Part shown: one piece after another, positions 8,801 through 15,356 of the stretch
Layout of the letters: every line of letters begins with the position of its first letter
Numbering within the stretch: position 1 is the stretch's first letter
Source of the DNA: Bacteroidaceae bacterium
GTDB lineage: Bacteria; Bacteroidota; Bacteroidia; Bacteroidales; Bacteroidaceae
Direction of reading: 5' to 3'
Assembly (NCBI GenBank): GCA_017534535.1
Contig: JAFXVZ010000038.1
Coordinates: 1 to 64,000 of the forward strand
DNA length: 64,000 nucleotides
The notes under the pieces: generated by a model
Told to the model about the DNA's origin: nothing
The model's input: the letters and a program-made list of their open reading frames with translations, nothing else
Database searches by the model: none
Translations under genes and position numbers: made by a program

Positions 8801-9599
8801 AGTAGTCTTGATGTTTTGACGCTTCATGACATAGTGTCTGTATGTCCAAGAATCTATTATCCTCAAATTCTATTATACATTTTGCGATATCAGACTTGTT
8901 CCTATCGGAAAGAATCTCGTAATTGGTATTTAAGAAATAGTTAATTATAGTCCTCTTGTCTTGATGTGAAATTTCTGTATCACTAATTAGTTTGTCAAAA
9001 AAAGCTAAAAAGTCATTGTTTTTATGATGCGTTATATACAATTCTGCCAGGACACAATATGCTCCGGCTAATTCATTTGAGTTATTTGATTTCTTGGCAA
9101 AATCAAAACGCTTTTGTCCCCAATATATTGCTTTATTAAAATCGCCTAAATAACTGTATACATCAGAAAGTCCAACAGTAAATATATATTCGTTTGTTTC
9201 AGCTTGATGATAGTGCATTTCCAGAGATTTAAGGAAACTAATGAGATGCTTACGTTTCTTTATTCTAACATGATTATGTGCACTTTCAGTTAAAACGACA
9301 CTGCAAGCATCAATTAGGTTCCTGTATTGCATAGATGTTACTCCATATTTGTTTTCTATTTGTGGAATGATTGTGTTTAGCCGAGTAGCGATACTGTCAT
9401 AATATGAAACCATTAAAGAATCTTTCAGGTTATTAGCAACAAGATTGAGCAAAGCGTTTTCATATACAGTACTAGCAATGCCAACAGACGCTTCTGTAAA
9501 TTTTAACCACTGCCAATCTTTTTCAAAAGACTGAGCCCGAACAATACAACAATTATTCAGAAGAATAATGACCAATATGAGTATCTTGTTTATTTTCAT
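5823..9599 (-). CDS. Exported TPR-CHAT protease-like protein, 1258 aa
   Basis: A large protein with a signal peptide (residues 1-22, ILVIILLNNCCIVRAQ), about 900 residues of tetratricopeptide-like helical repeats, and a C-terminal CHAT domain (about 950-1258). The CHAT dyad is present: His1124 in IATHGFF and Cys1179 in LSACDTG, followed by the usual GVWGLQRAFRIAGA and DDELTQSFMINFY segments. CHAT is a caspase-related (clan CD) peptidase fold, and the TPR array usually senses a partner or ligand. TPR-CHAT is the protease subunit of type III-E CRISPR Craspase, but no CRISPR genes occur here. It overlaps the AbiH-family gene by 4 bases (ATGA), so the two are translationally coupled. The signal peptide indicates periplasmic action. 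Confidence 0.9.
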   Translation of the reverse strand: MKINKILILVIILLNNCCIVRAQSFEKDWQWLKFTEASVGIASTVYENALLNLVANNLKDSLMVSYYDSIATRLNTIIPQIENKYGVTSMQYRNLIDACSVVLTESAHNHVRIKKRKHLISFLKSLEMHYHQAETNEYIFTVGLSDVYSYLGDFNKAIYWGQKRFDFAKKSNNSNELAGAYCVLAELYITHHKNNDFLAFFDKLISDTEISHQDKRTIINYFLNTNYEILSDRNKSDIAKCIIEFEDNRFLDIQTLCHEASKHQDYFIFDIIENSKRFSNFSIEDIFDYYKWNSTGFSIYNNPQRCVDYLIKAISFAQSNNRDDLNWHFHGSKSTLKTHNWLWVAYYYEHELFDKTNALLFYDKNIEATKNYYGEKSAVYYKELIEQANRYDLWRNDIERVAYYDSLAVQVSQNAFGIDSEEYVNSLSGYLFSLRRQNKYHKALSLCNDYFSATDSTNVFSHKIYNQAAMCYKSLGMNEPAVISFIKAIDKADDRNTKSLYAVNLSSLLVDENNEKVALDFLDKYEPKTDNPIDHYTFLNTKANILANIDRNKAYKTFCEAEQYETSKNVQLLVNRQITHYMNKAKVAPDLHLRFSALQQALKIFDNNNTSDSIMYAHIIADIADYYNSVMDVEQAALLYKHASDVYIRNSKDISIDFLDFCDRTVMFGLSHGYDPQLVYAAEQSLAMRKQMQGEMNNTYIYRRFQLLDTYSRFGYDVKADSLAEVIKSTKLPQECEHERDYYLGLYEQYSRKDLKKAAAYYESYLSSSDFSIAGTRIYGDLMDIYKELGEYDKFDITEDKYISIWYQDVESKWYHITDQERVNFLQLLKGWQISLAQYACTPKSIENAVNASLFCKGRLTQTTKAINDELSRLGKNILVSETSQSHGINTEEGSEPAISVSDHIISSPDSISRSIVYNDLSTKRLKNIVNSNITYVKKKLLKGDVAIDFINVDTTTIYAYIIKKDKPIELKRITFADGVKTLSHESLEKVSSNIKGAKRVFFSPSETMSITPIESFFRSSFPNIEVHRVLNLSNIRKENRINIKNVVAIGNPRFNDKSTTETSQSRGTVWQPLPGTKIEIDSISDMFKRNNIKIQAYTENNATESVIKDFNRKNIDIIHIATHGFFNSDNYESGLLFTGANRGLNGDTLDNMDDGILTCDEIENLHFPNLKLVVLSACDTGLGKTNIDGVWGLQRAFRIAGAKNMIVSLKKVDDELTQSFMINFYKNLTIGKSIYDSFGEAMDNADEDTRNSFILIE

Positions 9600-10558
9600 A
9601 CGTGTATATCAAGATATTTAATCCCATTAATCATTGTAATGTTTTGTATATCATATCTTATGACGAAATCCATTAATCGCCTTCTATCATCTTGCGAATA
9701 CCATGAAATCACCCAATGTGTTTCTGGCTTTGTTCGCCTAATAATTTTCTCTAAATAAGGCATATCTATGGATGAAAACGAGAATCCATACACATATATC
9801 CTTTCGACATCAAGGATATCATTAAAGAATTGTTGATTCTTTTCTATACACCCCTCTACATCTTTCTTCAAAGACACTATAGATTCTAACGAGCTCAAAG
9901 TTGCCAGATCTTTATGTTTTGGTGTAACTAACTGAATCCTAGTCAGCATATTTAGCTTCTTATTCCAGACTTCACCTATTCGTGGTTCGTGACATTTAAG
10001 CATATCATTCAACTCTTCTTCTCCTAATCCGTGACCAACTACCATTGAATCCTTGTCATCAATTACGCCATGGATATGATAAACACGCTTGGCATCTATC
10101 TCGTAGATGTCCTCAAGAGTCTTGGTATAGTTAAAAGTGAGGAATATGCTACCTTCGCTTGGAAATAGTATCTTTTTTTCTTGGGGTCTCTTCTCATACG
10201 CCTCTGACAACCATTTCTGAAAGTCATGTCTCAAAGAATCTTTAATACTGTCAAATTCTTCCATAACTTTCCGAGAGGTAAACTCTGTTTTTTCTTCTAT
10301 CGAACCTTCTTTAATATATTCAGGGTCATATAAGTTCCCTTTTTTGTTGGCATAATAGCTAATGTTTAATTGGGCTAGGCTATTCTCAAAATCTCTCCAC
10401 CAATTATATTCCCAGGCACTATTATAAACCTGAGTTAATTTAAAGAAAAGACCTGCATCGTTTTTCTTCACCCATTTCATGAAATCCTCAAAACCACACC
10501 GAATGTCATGATGCAGGTCAAAACCATTACCAATTATGTATAGGTTCTTGTATATCAT
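9596..10558 (-). CDS. AbiH-family protein
   Basis: A 320-residue protein with the signature of the phage abortive-infection family AbiH. It has an N-terminal nucleotide-binding-like IIGNGFDLHHD (residues 8-18), FLTFNYTKTLE in the middle, VYHIHGVIDD and VVGHGLGEEEL, and a C-terminal IYVYGFSFSSIDMPYL. The order of the GNGFD, FNYT and HIHG motifs recalls SIR2-like folds, so a nucleotide such as NAD may be bound; that is inference. No signal peptide: cytoplasmic. It lies between the anti-sigma-like gene and the CHAT gene. AbiH in Lactococcus was described as a phage abortive-infection protein, which gives the operon a defence flavour. Confidence 0.88.
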   Translation of the reverse strand: MIYKNLYIIGNGFDLHHDIRCGFEDFMKWVKKNDAGLFFKLTQVYNSAWEYNWWRDFENSLAQLNISYYANKKGNLYDPEYIKEGSIEEKTEFTSRKVMEEFDSIKDSLRHDFQKWLSEAYEKRPQEKKILFPSEGSIFLTFNYTKTLEDIYEIDAKRVYHIHGVIDDKDSMVVGHGLGEEELNDMLKCHEPRIGEVWNKKLNMLTRIQLVTPKHKDLATLSSLESIVSLKKDVEGCIEKNQQFFNDILDVERIYVYGFSFSSIDMPYLEKIIRRTKPETHWVISWYSQDDRRRLMDFVIRYDIQNITMINGIKYLDIHV

Positions 10559-10593
10559 AGAAAATGTTAATTATGAGCCATTATTGCCTCTCA

Positions 10594-11295
10594 TTATCTA
10601 TTTAAGACCTCTCTTATCTTATCACCAAGAGCCGTTCCTTCAGGATATACTTGTTTCATTTCCTTCAGGATTTCTTTGGCCTTGGCTTTCTCATAGTTCT
10701 CCAAATAGCCTATAGCAAGATTCCACCCAATATACGGAGAATAATCTGTATAATCATTGTAGGACTCCTGTTTTGACAGCTCCCATAACGTTTTGAGCCG
10801 AGAAGTGGTATTATCCAAATCTCTGTTTTGTGCTACATTATCGAAGAGAGCCTTCAGCTCTGATTCTACATCGGTGTTTAATTCTCCTCTTACAATAGAT
10901 GAAGTTGGAAATGCATTAGCATATTCTTTTCCCAAGTTTGTTGTATCGTAATAGTCGTAGGATTTGAAACCGACAAATACAATAAACACCACTGATGCAG
11001 CAATAGCAAGCCATCTAGTTGAGCGATTCTTTCTGGCAGTTACCCGGTTGGCTATATTTCGTATCGTTTGCTCATCAGTTCGTTGGAACATTTCTTTCAG
11101 TTCTTCGTCAACTTGCTTCATCCCCTTTACAAGTCTTGCTTGGGCTATGGCCTGATTACGCAGTTCCTCATTATTCTTCAGTTCTATCTGGAAAGCATCT
11201 TCTTCATCAGCCTCCATAAGCCCTTGCATAAAACGACTTATTCGCTCGTCATTTACCAAATCTTTTTCTTGGATTATATTCTCTTTTCCATTCAT
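10594..11295 (-). CDS. Membrane anti-sigma-like protein with periplasmic TPR-like domain
   Basis: 233 residues: a cytoplasmic acidic helical region (1-90, including ERISRFMQGLMEADEEDAF, the usual look of Bacteroidota anti-sigma N-termini), one membrane helix (95-110, WLAIAASVVFIVFVGF), and a periplasmic domain (111-233) whose end resembles a TPR (GWNLAIGYLENYEKAKAKEIL). It follows the sigma gene by 12 bases, the standard position of a cognate anti-sigma factor. With two exported clan CD proteases in the same operon, its periplasmic half is an obvious candidate substrate. No zinc-binding HxxxCxxC motif is seen, so it is not a ZAS-type anti-sigma. Confidence 0.75.
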   Translation of the reverse strand: MNGKENIIQEKDLVNDERISRFMQGLMEADEEDAFQIELKNNEELRNQAIAQARLVKGMKQVDEELKEMFQRTDEQTIRNIANRVTARKNRSTRWLAIAASVVFIVFVGFKSYDYYDTTNLGKEYANAFPTSSIVRGELNTDVESELKALFDNVAQNRDLDNTTSRLKTLWELSKQESYNDYTDYSPYIGWNLAIGYLENYEKAKAKEILKEMKQVYPEGTALGDKIREVLNR

Positions 11296-11307
11296 AACGA
11301 CTCTGTT

Positions 11308-11925
11308 TTAGAATAATGATTTGCTCATTTCGCTATACCTTATACGGAATTTCTCACAGCAGCGGTGTTTCGTAACCTTAACAGCATTCTCGCTCGCATA
11401 GTTAAACATTTCTGCAAGCATCTTCATTGAGTGACCATCGCCATAGTAGCCCCATAAAAGTTCGTTACAAGGTGAAGGTAAGTTTTTAACAATATCCCTT
11501 ACTAGAGCTTCTTTCTCCTTTTGAATATTCTCATGGGCATCTTCCAAAGAAAGAATCCTTTCAACCTGATCTTCTTGGTAATCATGGTGATCCCTATTTG
11601 GATTTATCTCATATGGAGTCGTCACATATCTACTCTTGAATCTTAATAGCTCCATGGTCTTATTACGACAGATTGTCATGAAGTAAGTTGAACTTGACAT
11701 GCCTGTACTGTCGAGGTTCACTTTGTTTTCTTTATAATTTTTCCACAAAATGACTAAAGAATCTTGGAATACGTCAGCACATTCATCCTCTGACAAAGAA
11801 TATCGACTAATCAGATATGCCCTCGTCTTTTGCCATTGTTTTTTGGCAAAATCATCAAGAGTTACTTCTATCTCATCCTTTTTCTTTCGTAAGCTAATAA
11901 GCATAACACATATTGAGGATTTCAT
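11308..11925 (-). CDS. ECF-type RNA polymerase sigma factor
   Basis: 205 residues. Region 2 is seen at ~25-105 (ECADVFQDSLVILWKNY, then STYFMTICRNKTMELLRF), and region 4 at ~145-200 (LVRDIVKNLPSPCNELLWG, MKMLAEMFNYASENAVKVTKHRCCEKFR, the HTH that reads the -35 element). It heads the AbiH/CHAT/caspase operon and is preceded by a housekeeping TATATTTG box, so it is probably made constitutively and kept inactive by the next gene's product. The start at 11925 is the first in frame after that box; an internal Met at residue 8 is an alternative. It is the likely reader of promoter copies A-D. Confidence 0.9.
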   Translation of the reverse strand: MKSSICVMLISLRKKKDEIEVTLDDFAKKQWQKTRAYLISRYSLSEDECADVFQDSLVILWKNYKENKVNLDSTGMSSSTYFMTICRNKTMELLRFKSRYVTTPYEINPNRDHHDYQEDQVERILSLEDAHENIQKEKEALVRDIVKNLPSPCNELLWGYYGDGHSMKMLAEMFNYASENAVKVTKHRCCEKFRIRYSEMSKSLF

Positions 11926-11943
11926 TTATTCTTAATAATGGGA

Positions 11944-11951
11944 CAAATATA
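11944..11951 (-). promoter_or_regulatory. -7 box of the sigma-CHAT-caspase operon
   Basis: TATATTTG on the minus strand matches the Bacteroidota TAnnTTTG consensus and lies 18 bases before the sigma gene's start codon. No TGTTAACC/TGTCAT element is present here, so the operon itself is not obviously autoregulated. Confidence 0.6.
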
Positions 11952-12147
11952 CGAAGTTTTTCTGAAAAATAGGGTTTATAGGGCGCATTTTACACATTAT
12001 TTAATATTGAAAAGATGTAAACGACTATATTTATATGCATTTATTGGTAACCTTTTCCTTTTCAAGAATACTCTTGAGATAACTGTTGATTTCAGAATGT
12101 ATCTATGTCTCACTTTTGGGGCTAAAAGGTCACCTGAAGGTCACCGA

Positions 12148-12185
12148 CAAAAGAAAAAGCACTTGTGAGAAACTCGTAAGTGCTT
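12148..12185 (-). terminator. Terminator after tRNA-Met
   Basis: AAGCACTT (12178-12185 and 12157-12164 as complementary arms) with a 13-base loop, followed on the minus strand by TTTCTTTT. It lies 11 bases after the tRNA 3' end. Confidence 0.8.
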
Positions 12186-12196
12186 GATTTTCAGTG

Positions 12197-12270
12197 TGGA
12201 CCAGCCAGGGCTTGAACCTGGGACCTCCAGATTATGAGTCTGTTGCTCTAACCAACTGAGCTACAAGTCC
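12197..12270 (-). tRNA. tRNA-Met (CAT), elongator type
   Basis: 74 bases fold as a cloverleaf: acceptor GGACTTG/CTGGTCC (one T-T mismatch), anticodon stem CAGA/TCTG with loop CTCATAA, and a T arm containing GGTTCAAGC. The anticodon CAT plus a normal G1-C72 pair indicates elongator Met rather than initiator; a lysidine-modified Ile tRNA cannot be fully excluded. CCA is not encoded. Its 3' end faces the accessory block. Confidence 0.9.
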
Positions 12271-12371
12271 TACTTTTGCCTTCTTGGGAAAGGCGATGCA
12301 AAATTAGTCTTTTCTTGAGAATTATGCAAACATTTGGTCTCAAAATTGCATAATCTCTGTGCCATTACTTG

Positions 12372-12830
12372 TTAAACCTCGATGGGCACCTCTTTCTTGA
12401 TGCTCTGATCCAGAGAAATCAAGGTCTCAGTGGCATTCACACCAGGAATCTGCTGTAGCTTGTTGTTCAGCAAGTCCATCAAGTGCTCATTATCGCGAGC
12501 ATACAGTTTTGCAAGCATGGTATAAGGGCCAGTGGTAAAGTGGCACTCAACAACCTCGGGTATCTTATTGAGTTCGGTTACTACTGCTTTGTACATAGAA
12601 CCTTTCTCCAGGGTAATGCCCACATAAGTGCAAGTCATAAAGCCCAGTGACTTGGGATTTACCTCATAACCAGAGCCTATGATGATACCCAAATCTATCA
12701 TGTGTTGTACACGCTGGTGAATAGCAGCGCGAGAAACACCACATTGTGCTGCCACATCTTTGAAAGGAATGCGGGCATTCTTCGAAATGATGGTCAGTAT
12801 TTGCTTGTCAAGTCTGTCAATCTTATCCAT
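12372..12830 (-). CDS. Lrp/AsnC-family transcriptional regulator
   Basis: 152 residues, normal for the family. The N-terminal AsnC-type winged helix (residues ~5-60) starts with IDRLDKQILTIISKNARIPF and contains the recognition helix in VAAQCGVSRAAIHQRV. The C-terminal RAM/ACT-like effector domain (~65-140) contains YVGITLEKG and VVECHFTTGPYTMLAKLYA, the position that usually binds an amino acid. It is expected to act as a dimer or octamer on amino-acid metabolism genes; the specific effector cannot be read from sequence. It is monocistronic, with a TATATTTG box at 12870-12877, and sits between tRNA-Met and the FKBP pair. Confidence 0.95.
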   Translation of the reverse strand: MDKIDRLDKQILTIISKNARIPFKDVAAQCGVSRAAIHQRVQHMIDLGIIIGSGYEVNPKSLGFMTCTYVGITLEKGSMYKAVVTELNKIPEVVECHFTTGPYTMLAKLYARDNEHLMDLLNNKLQQIPGVNATETLISLDQSIKKEVPIEV

Positions 12831-12869
12831 ATCAATGAAATTAGTTAGTTAAGTATAACATTTTGTGAG

Positions 12870-12877
12870 CAAATATA
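12870..12877 (-). promoter_or_regulatory. -7 box of the Lrp-family gene
   Basis: TATATTTG on the minus strand, 40 bases before the start codon, matches TAnnTTTG. Confidence 0.55.
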
Positions 12878-12930
12878 ATGCTTTTTTTATTCTTACCAAT
12901 CATTTTGACAAAAAATTTGCAGAATATTTA

Positions 12931-12963
12931 CAAAAAAGCCACCCTTGACGAGCAAGAGTGGCT
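12931..12963 (-). terminator. Terminator of the FKBP operon
   Basis: AGCCACTCTTG and CAAGGGTGGCT form an 11-bp stem with a 5-base loop and one G-T pair; TTTTTG follows on the minus strand. Confidence 0.85.
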
Positions 12964-12985
12964 ACTTTTGGGGGTATTTGACAAT

Positions 12986-13852
12986 TTATTTGACAATTTC
13001 CAGCAGCTCAACCTCGAAGATTAAAGCAGAGTAAGGCTTGATGACATCACCTGCGCCACGAGAACCGTAGCCCAGTTCCTGTGGGATATAAACCATCCAC
13101 TTAGAACCTACTGGCATCAGTTGCAGAGCCTCTGTCCAACCAGAGATAACCTGATTGGCACGGAAAGTAGCAGGTTCGTTGCGTGAGTAAGAGCTATCGA
13201 ACTCAGTACCGTCAATCAAGGTACCACGATAGTTCACCTTCACCTGACTGTTGGCAGATGGCTTCTCGCCCTTGCCCATAGTGATGACCTTATACTGCAG
13301 ACCGCTTTCAGTAGTTACAACACCTTCCTTGGTCTTATTATCAGCCAAGAACTGCTCACCAGCGATGCGATTTTCACCATAGTTCTTCTCCAATACGCGT
13401 TCACGAAGCTCATTTGATTTCTGGTTAGCATATGCCTGAGCCTTCACTTGATCCATCACTTCAGTCTTCTTAGCGATGGCATCTACTAAACCTTTCACGA
13501 ATAAAGTGCGGTTCAGTTCCATGGTAGAGTCGTTACCAAAGATGCTTTGGTTTGCTTGGGGCAGAAAGTCGAGGAACATCTTAGCTACATTAGAACCTAC
13601 GCGACGTGCATTGAACTTTTTGTCGTCCACATTCTTCACACCCTCATCGAAACCTTTGAGGAAATCTGCCATCATAGTGCTGTCAACGCCCTGAGCCAGC
13701 AGATAGTCTGTCAAGCCTTCAAAACGAGAGAAACCAGAAGCATAAGATAATGAGTCGATGTCTGACTTGAAACTGCCAGATTGTCCTTGTGCTGTGCATG
13801 ATGACATCATTGTTACCAATGCCATCACCACTAAAATTGATAATTTTTTCAT
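12986..13852 (-). CDS. FKBP-type peptidyl-prolyl isomerase lipoprotein (FkpA-like)
   Basis: 288 residues. A lipoprotein signal ends in MMSSC with the lipid Cys at residue 19. Next comes an FkpA/Mip-type N-terminal helical domain (~30-165, dimerisation and chaperone arm), then an FKBP catalytic domain (~180-288) with [39 protein letters not shown] and [25 protein letters not shown]. It would catalyse cis-trans proline isomerisation during folding of envelope proteins, anchored to a membrane facing the periplasm. It follows a second FKBP gene after 24 bases in the same operon. Confidence 0.93.
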   Translation of the reverse strand: MKKLSILVVMALVTMMSSCTAQGQSGSFKSDIDSLSYASGFSRFEGLTDYLLAQGVDSTMMADFLKGFDEGVKNVDDKKFNARRVGSNVAKMFLDFLPQANQSIFGNDSTMELNRTLFVKGLVDAIAKKTEVMDQVKAQAYANQKSNELRERVLEKNYGENRIAGEQFLADNKTKEGVVTTESGLQYKVITMGKGEKPSANSQVKVNYRGTLIDGTEFDSSYSRNEPATFRANQVISGWTEALQLMPVGSKWMVYIPQELGYGSRGAGDVIKPYSALIFEVELLEIVK

Positions 13853-13876
13853 TTTGCTTTTTTTTATTTTATTGAT

Positions 13877-14482
13877 TTATAATATTTTCAGTAATTCTAC
13901 GTCGAAAATCAAGGCACTGTGAGGAGGAATCACCTGGCCGGCACCCTGAGCACCATAAGCCATCTCTGATGGGATAAAGAGGGTCCACTTAGCACCTTCT
14001 GGCATCAGCTGCAAAGCCTCTGTCCAACCCTGAATCACCTGGTTTACACCAAAAGTAGCTGGTTCGCCACGCTGATAAGAACTATCGAACACACTGCCAT
14101 CCAGGAGACGACCCTCATAGTGGCACTGAACACGGTCGGTTTCTTTCGCACGTTTGCCATCCACATTACCAGGGTTTGCCACATAATACTGCAATCCGCT
14201 TGGCAATTCCACCACATCAGGGCGTTTCCGATTCTCCTCCAGGAACTGCTTGTTGGCTTCCTGACGAGCAGCTGTCATCTTCTTATCCAGTTCATCGATA
14301 TACTGGCTGACGATGATTTGAGCCGTCTTGTGGTCCATCTCCAACTTGTTGCCTTCCAGCACATCCTTCACTCCGTGAGCGAACTCATCGATATCAATAT
14401 CTTTGGCACCCATGCCCATCAGGTTCTGGCCAATACCCAGTCCCAATGCATAACTAACTTGTTTCTTATCCATATTTTTCAT
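13877..14482 (-). CDS. FKBP-type peptidyl-prolyl isomerase without signal peptide
   Basis: About 201 residues with the same two-part layout as its neighbour: an N-terminal helical FkpA-like region, then an FKBP domain ([54 protein letters not shown]). No export signal is seen, so it is probably cytoplasmic, unlike the lipoprotein paralogue. The frame is open to a TTG at 14497, but that TTG lies inside the TAACTTTG promoter box (14495-14502), so I place the start at the ATG at 14482; the ATG at 14473 (MDKKQVSY) is equally plausible. The two isomerases form a duplicated pair sent to different compartments. Confidence 0.92.
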   Translation of the reverse strand: MKNMDKKQVSYALGLGIGQNLMGMGAKDIDIDEFAHGVKDVLEGNKLEMDHKTAQIIVSQYIDELDKKMTAARQEANKQFLEENRKRPDVVELPSGLQYYVANPGNVDGKRAKETDRVQCHYEGRLLDGSVFDSSYQRGEPATFGVNQVIQGWTEALQLMPEGAKWTLFIPSEMAYGAQGAGQVIPPHSALIFDVELLKIL

Positions 14483-14494
14483 TCTAAAAGCGTG

Positions 14495-14502
14495 CAAAGT
14501 TA
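14495..14502 (-). promoter_or_regulatory. -7 box of the FKBP operon
   Basis: TAACTTTG on the minus strand, 12 bases before the ATG at 14482. Its position decides the start-codon choice for the first FKBP gene. Confidence 0.65.
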
Positions 14503-14575
14503 GTGCTTTTTATTGAAACTTGAGGTATTTATGCATTTAAATTAGCTTATCATTGCTTTTCTTGATTGTTTTTTG

Positions 14576-14583
14576 TACTTTTG
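14576..14583 (+). promoter_or_regulatory. -7 box of the Sir2 deacylase gene
   Basis: TACTTTTG matches TAnnTTTG, 20 bases before the ATG at 14604. Confidence 0.55.
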
Positions 14584-14603
14584 GATGACTAAAACTATCG
14601 GAT

Positions 14604-15305
14604 ATGAAGAATTTAGTGTTTTTAACAGGTGCTGGCATGAGCGCTGAAAGTGGCATCAGCACATTCAGGGATTCTGGTGGATTATGGGAGCAGTACAAAG
14701 TAGAAGATGTTGCTTCCATTGAAGGTTATTGGCGCAATCGCCAATTGGTACTGGATTTCTACAACCAGCGACGCAATGAATTGCAGGGTACAAAACCCAA
14801 TGCTGGACATTATGGTGTGGCCGAGTTGGAGAAAGATTTTAACGTGACGGTGGTGACACAGAATGTGGATAACCTGCACGAAAAAGCAGGTAGTACCAGG
14901 GTGGTGCATCTGCATGGCGAGCTTACTAAGGCTTGCTCAGAACGTAACCCCAATGACCCTCGTTACATTCGTGAACTGAAAGTTGGCGAGGAGATTCATC
15001 TGGGAGATAAGGCAGGTGATGGGTCGCAGTTACGTCCTTTCATTGTATGGTTCGGCGAGTCGGTGCCAGAAATAGAAACTGCTATCAATTATGTAGAAAA
15101 AGCTGATATCCTAGTGATTATCGGCACCAGTCTGAATGTCTATCCTGCTGCAGGTTTGTTGCATTATGCTCCAGTGGATGCCGACATTTATTTGATTGAT
15201 CCCAAGCCGGTAGAGACTCATTCTTACCGCAACATTCATGTTATTAGGAAAGGAGCGTCAGAGGGAGTGAAGGAGCTGATGCAATTAATTAAGAATGAAG
15301 AATGA
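14604..15305 (+). CDS. cobB: Sir2-family NAD-dependent protein deacylase (CobB-like)
   Basis: 233 residues with the Sir2 core: NAD-binding TGAGMSAESGISTFRDS (8-24), TQNVDNLHEKAG (85-96), and catalytic His104 in VHLHGEL. Y53 and R56 (YNQR) match the Tyr-x-x-Arg pair of Sirt5/CobB-type desuccinylases, so acidic acyl lysines may be substrates. The structural zinc site looks degenerate: the usual four Cys are reduced to Cys111, and the segment up to LRPFIVWFGE has no CxxC pair. It removes acyl groups from lysine using NAD+. The end of the gene runs into a heptanucleotide repeat shared with the convergent glycosyltransferase gene. Confidence 0.92.
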   Translation: MKNLVFLTGAGMSAESGISTFRDSGGLWEQYKVEDVASIEGYWRNRQLVLDFYNQRRNELQGTKPNAGHYGVAELEKDFNVTVVTQNVDNLHEKAGSTRVVHLHGELTKACSERNPNDPRYIRELKVGEEIHLGDKAGDGSQLRPFIVWFGESVPEIETAINYVEKADILVIIGTSLNVYPAAGLLHYAPVDADIYLIDPKPVETHSYRNIHVIRKGASEGVKELMQLIKNEE

Positions 15306-15356
15306 ACAATGAACAATTATCCATTCCCCATTATTTATTTTTCATTATTCATTATG
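15292..15356. repeat. AATGAAN-type heptad repeats forming a convergent-gene hairpin
   Basis: Units of about 7 bp (AATGAAG, AATGAAC) run through the cobB stop codon. They are mirrored by CATTATT/CATTATG-type units before the glycosyltransferase stop. The opposed arrays can pair and may act as a bidirectional terminator. The same design recurs at 61350-61437. Confidence 0.6.

Noticed and set aside
4949-9599. Type III-E CRISPR (Craspase) locus.
   Set aside because: The TPR-CHAT protein suggests it, but there is no gRAMP/Cas7-11 gene and no CRISPR array anywhere in the window.
12125-12144. Short direct repeat AAGGTCACC before the tRNA terminator.
   Set aside because: Only two short copies; no regulatory context can be argued.
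12197-12270. tRNA-Met as attachment site of an integrated element.
   Set aside because: No copy of the tRNA 3' end was seen near the far side of the block (402-549), and no integrase is present.
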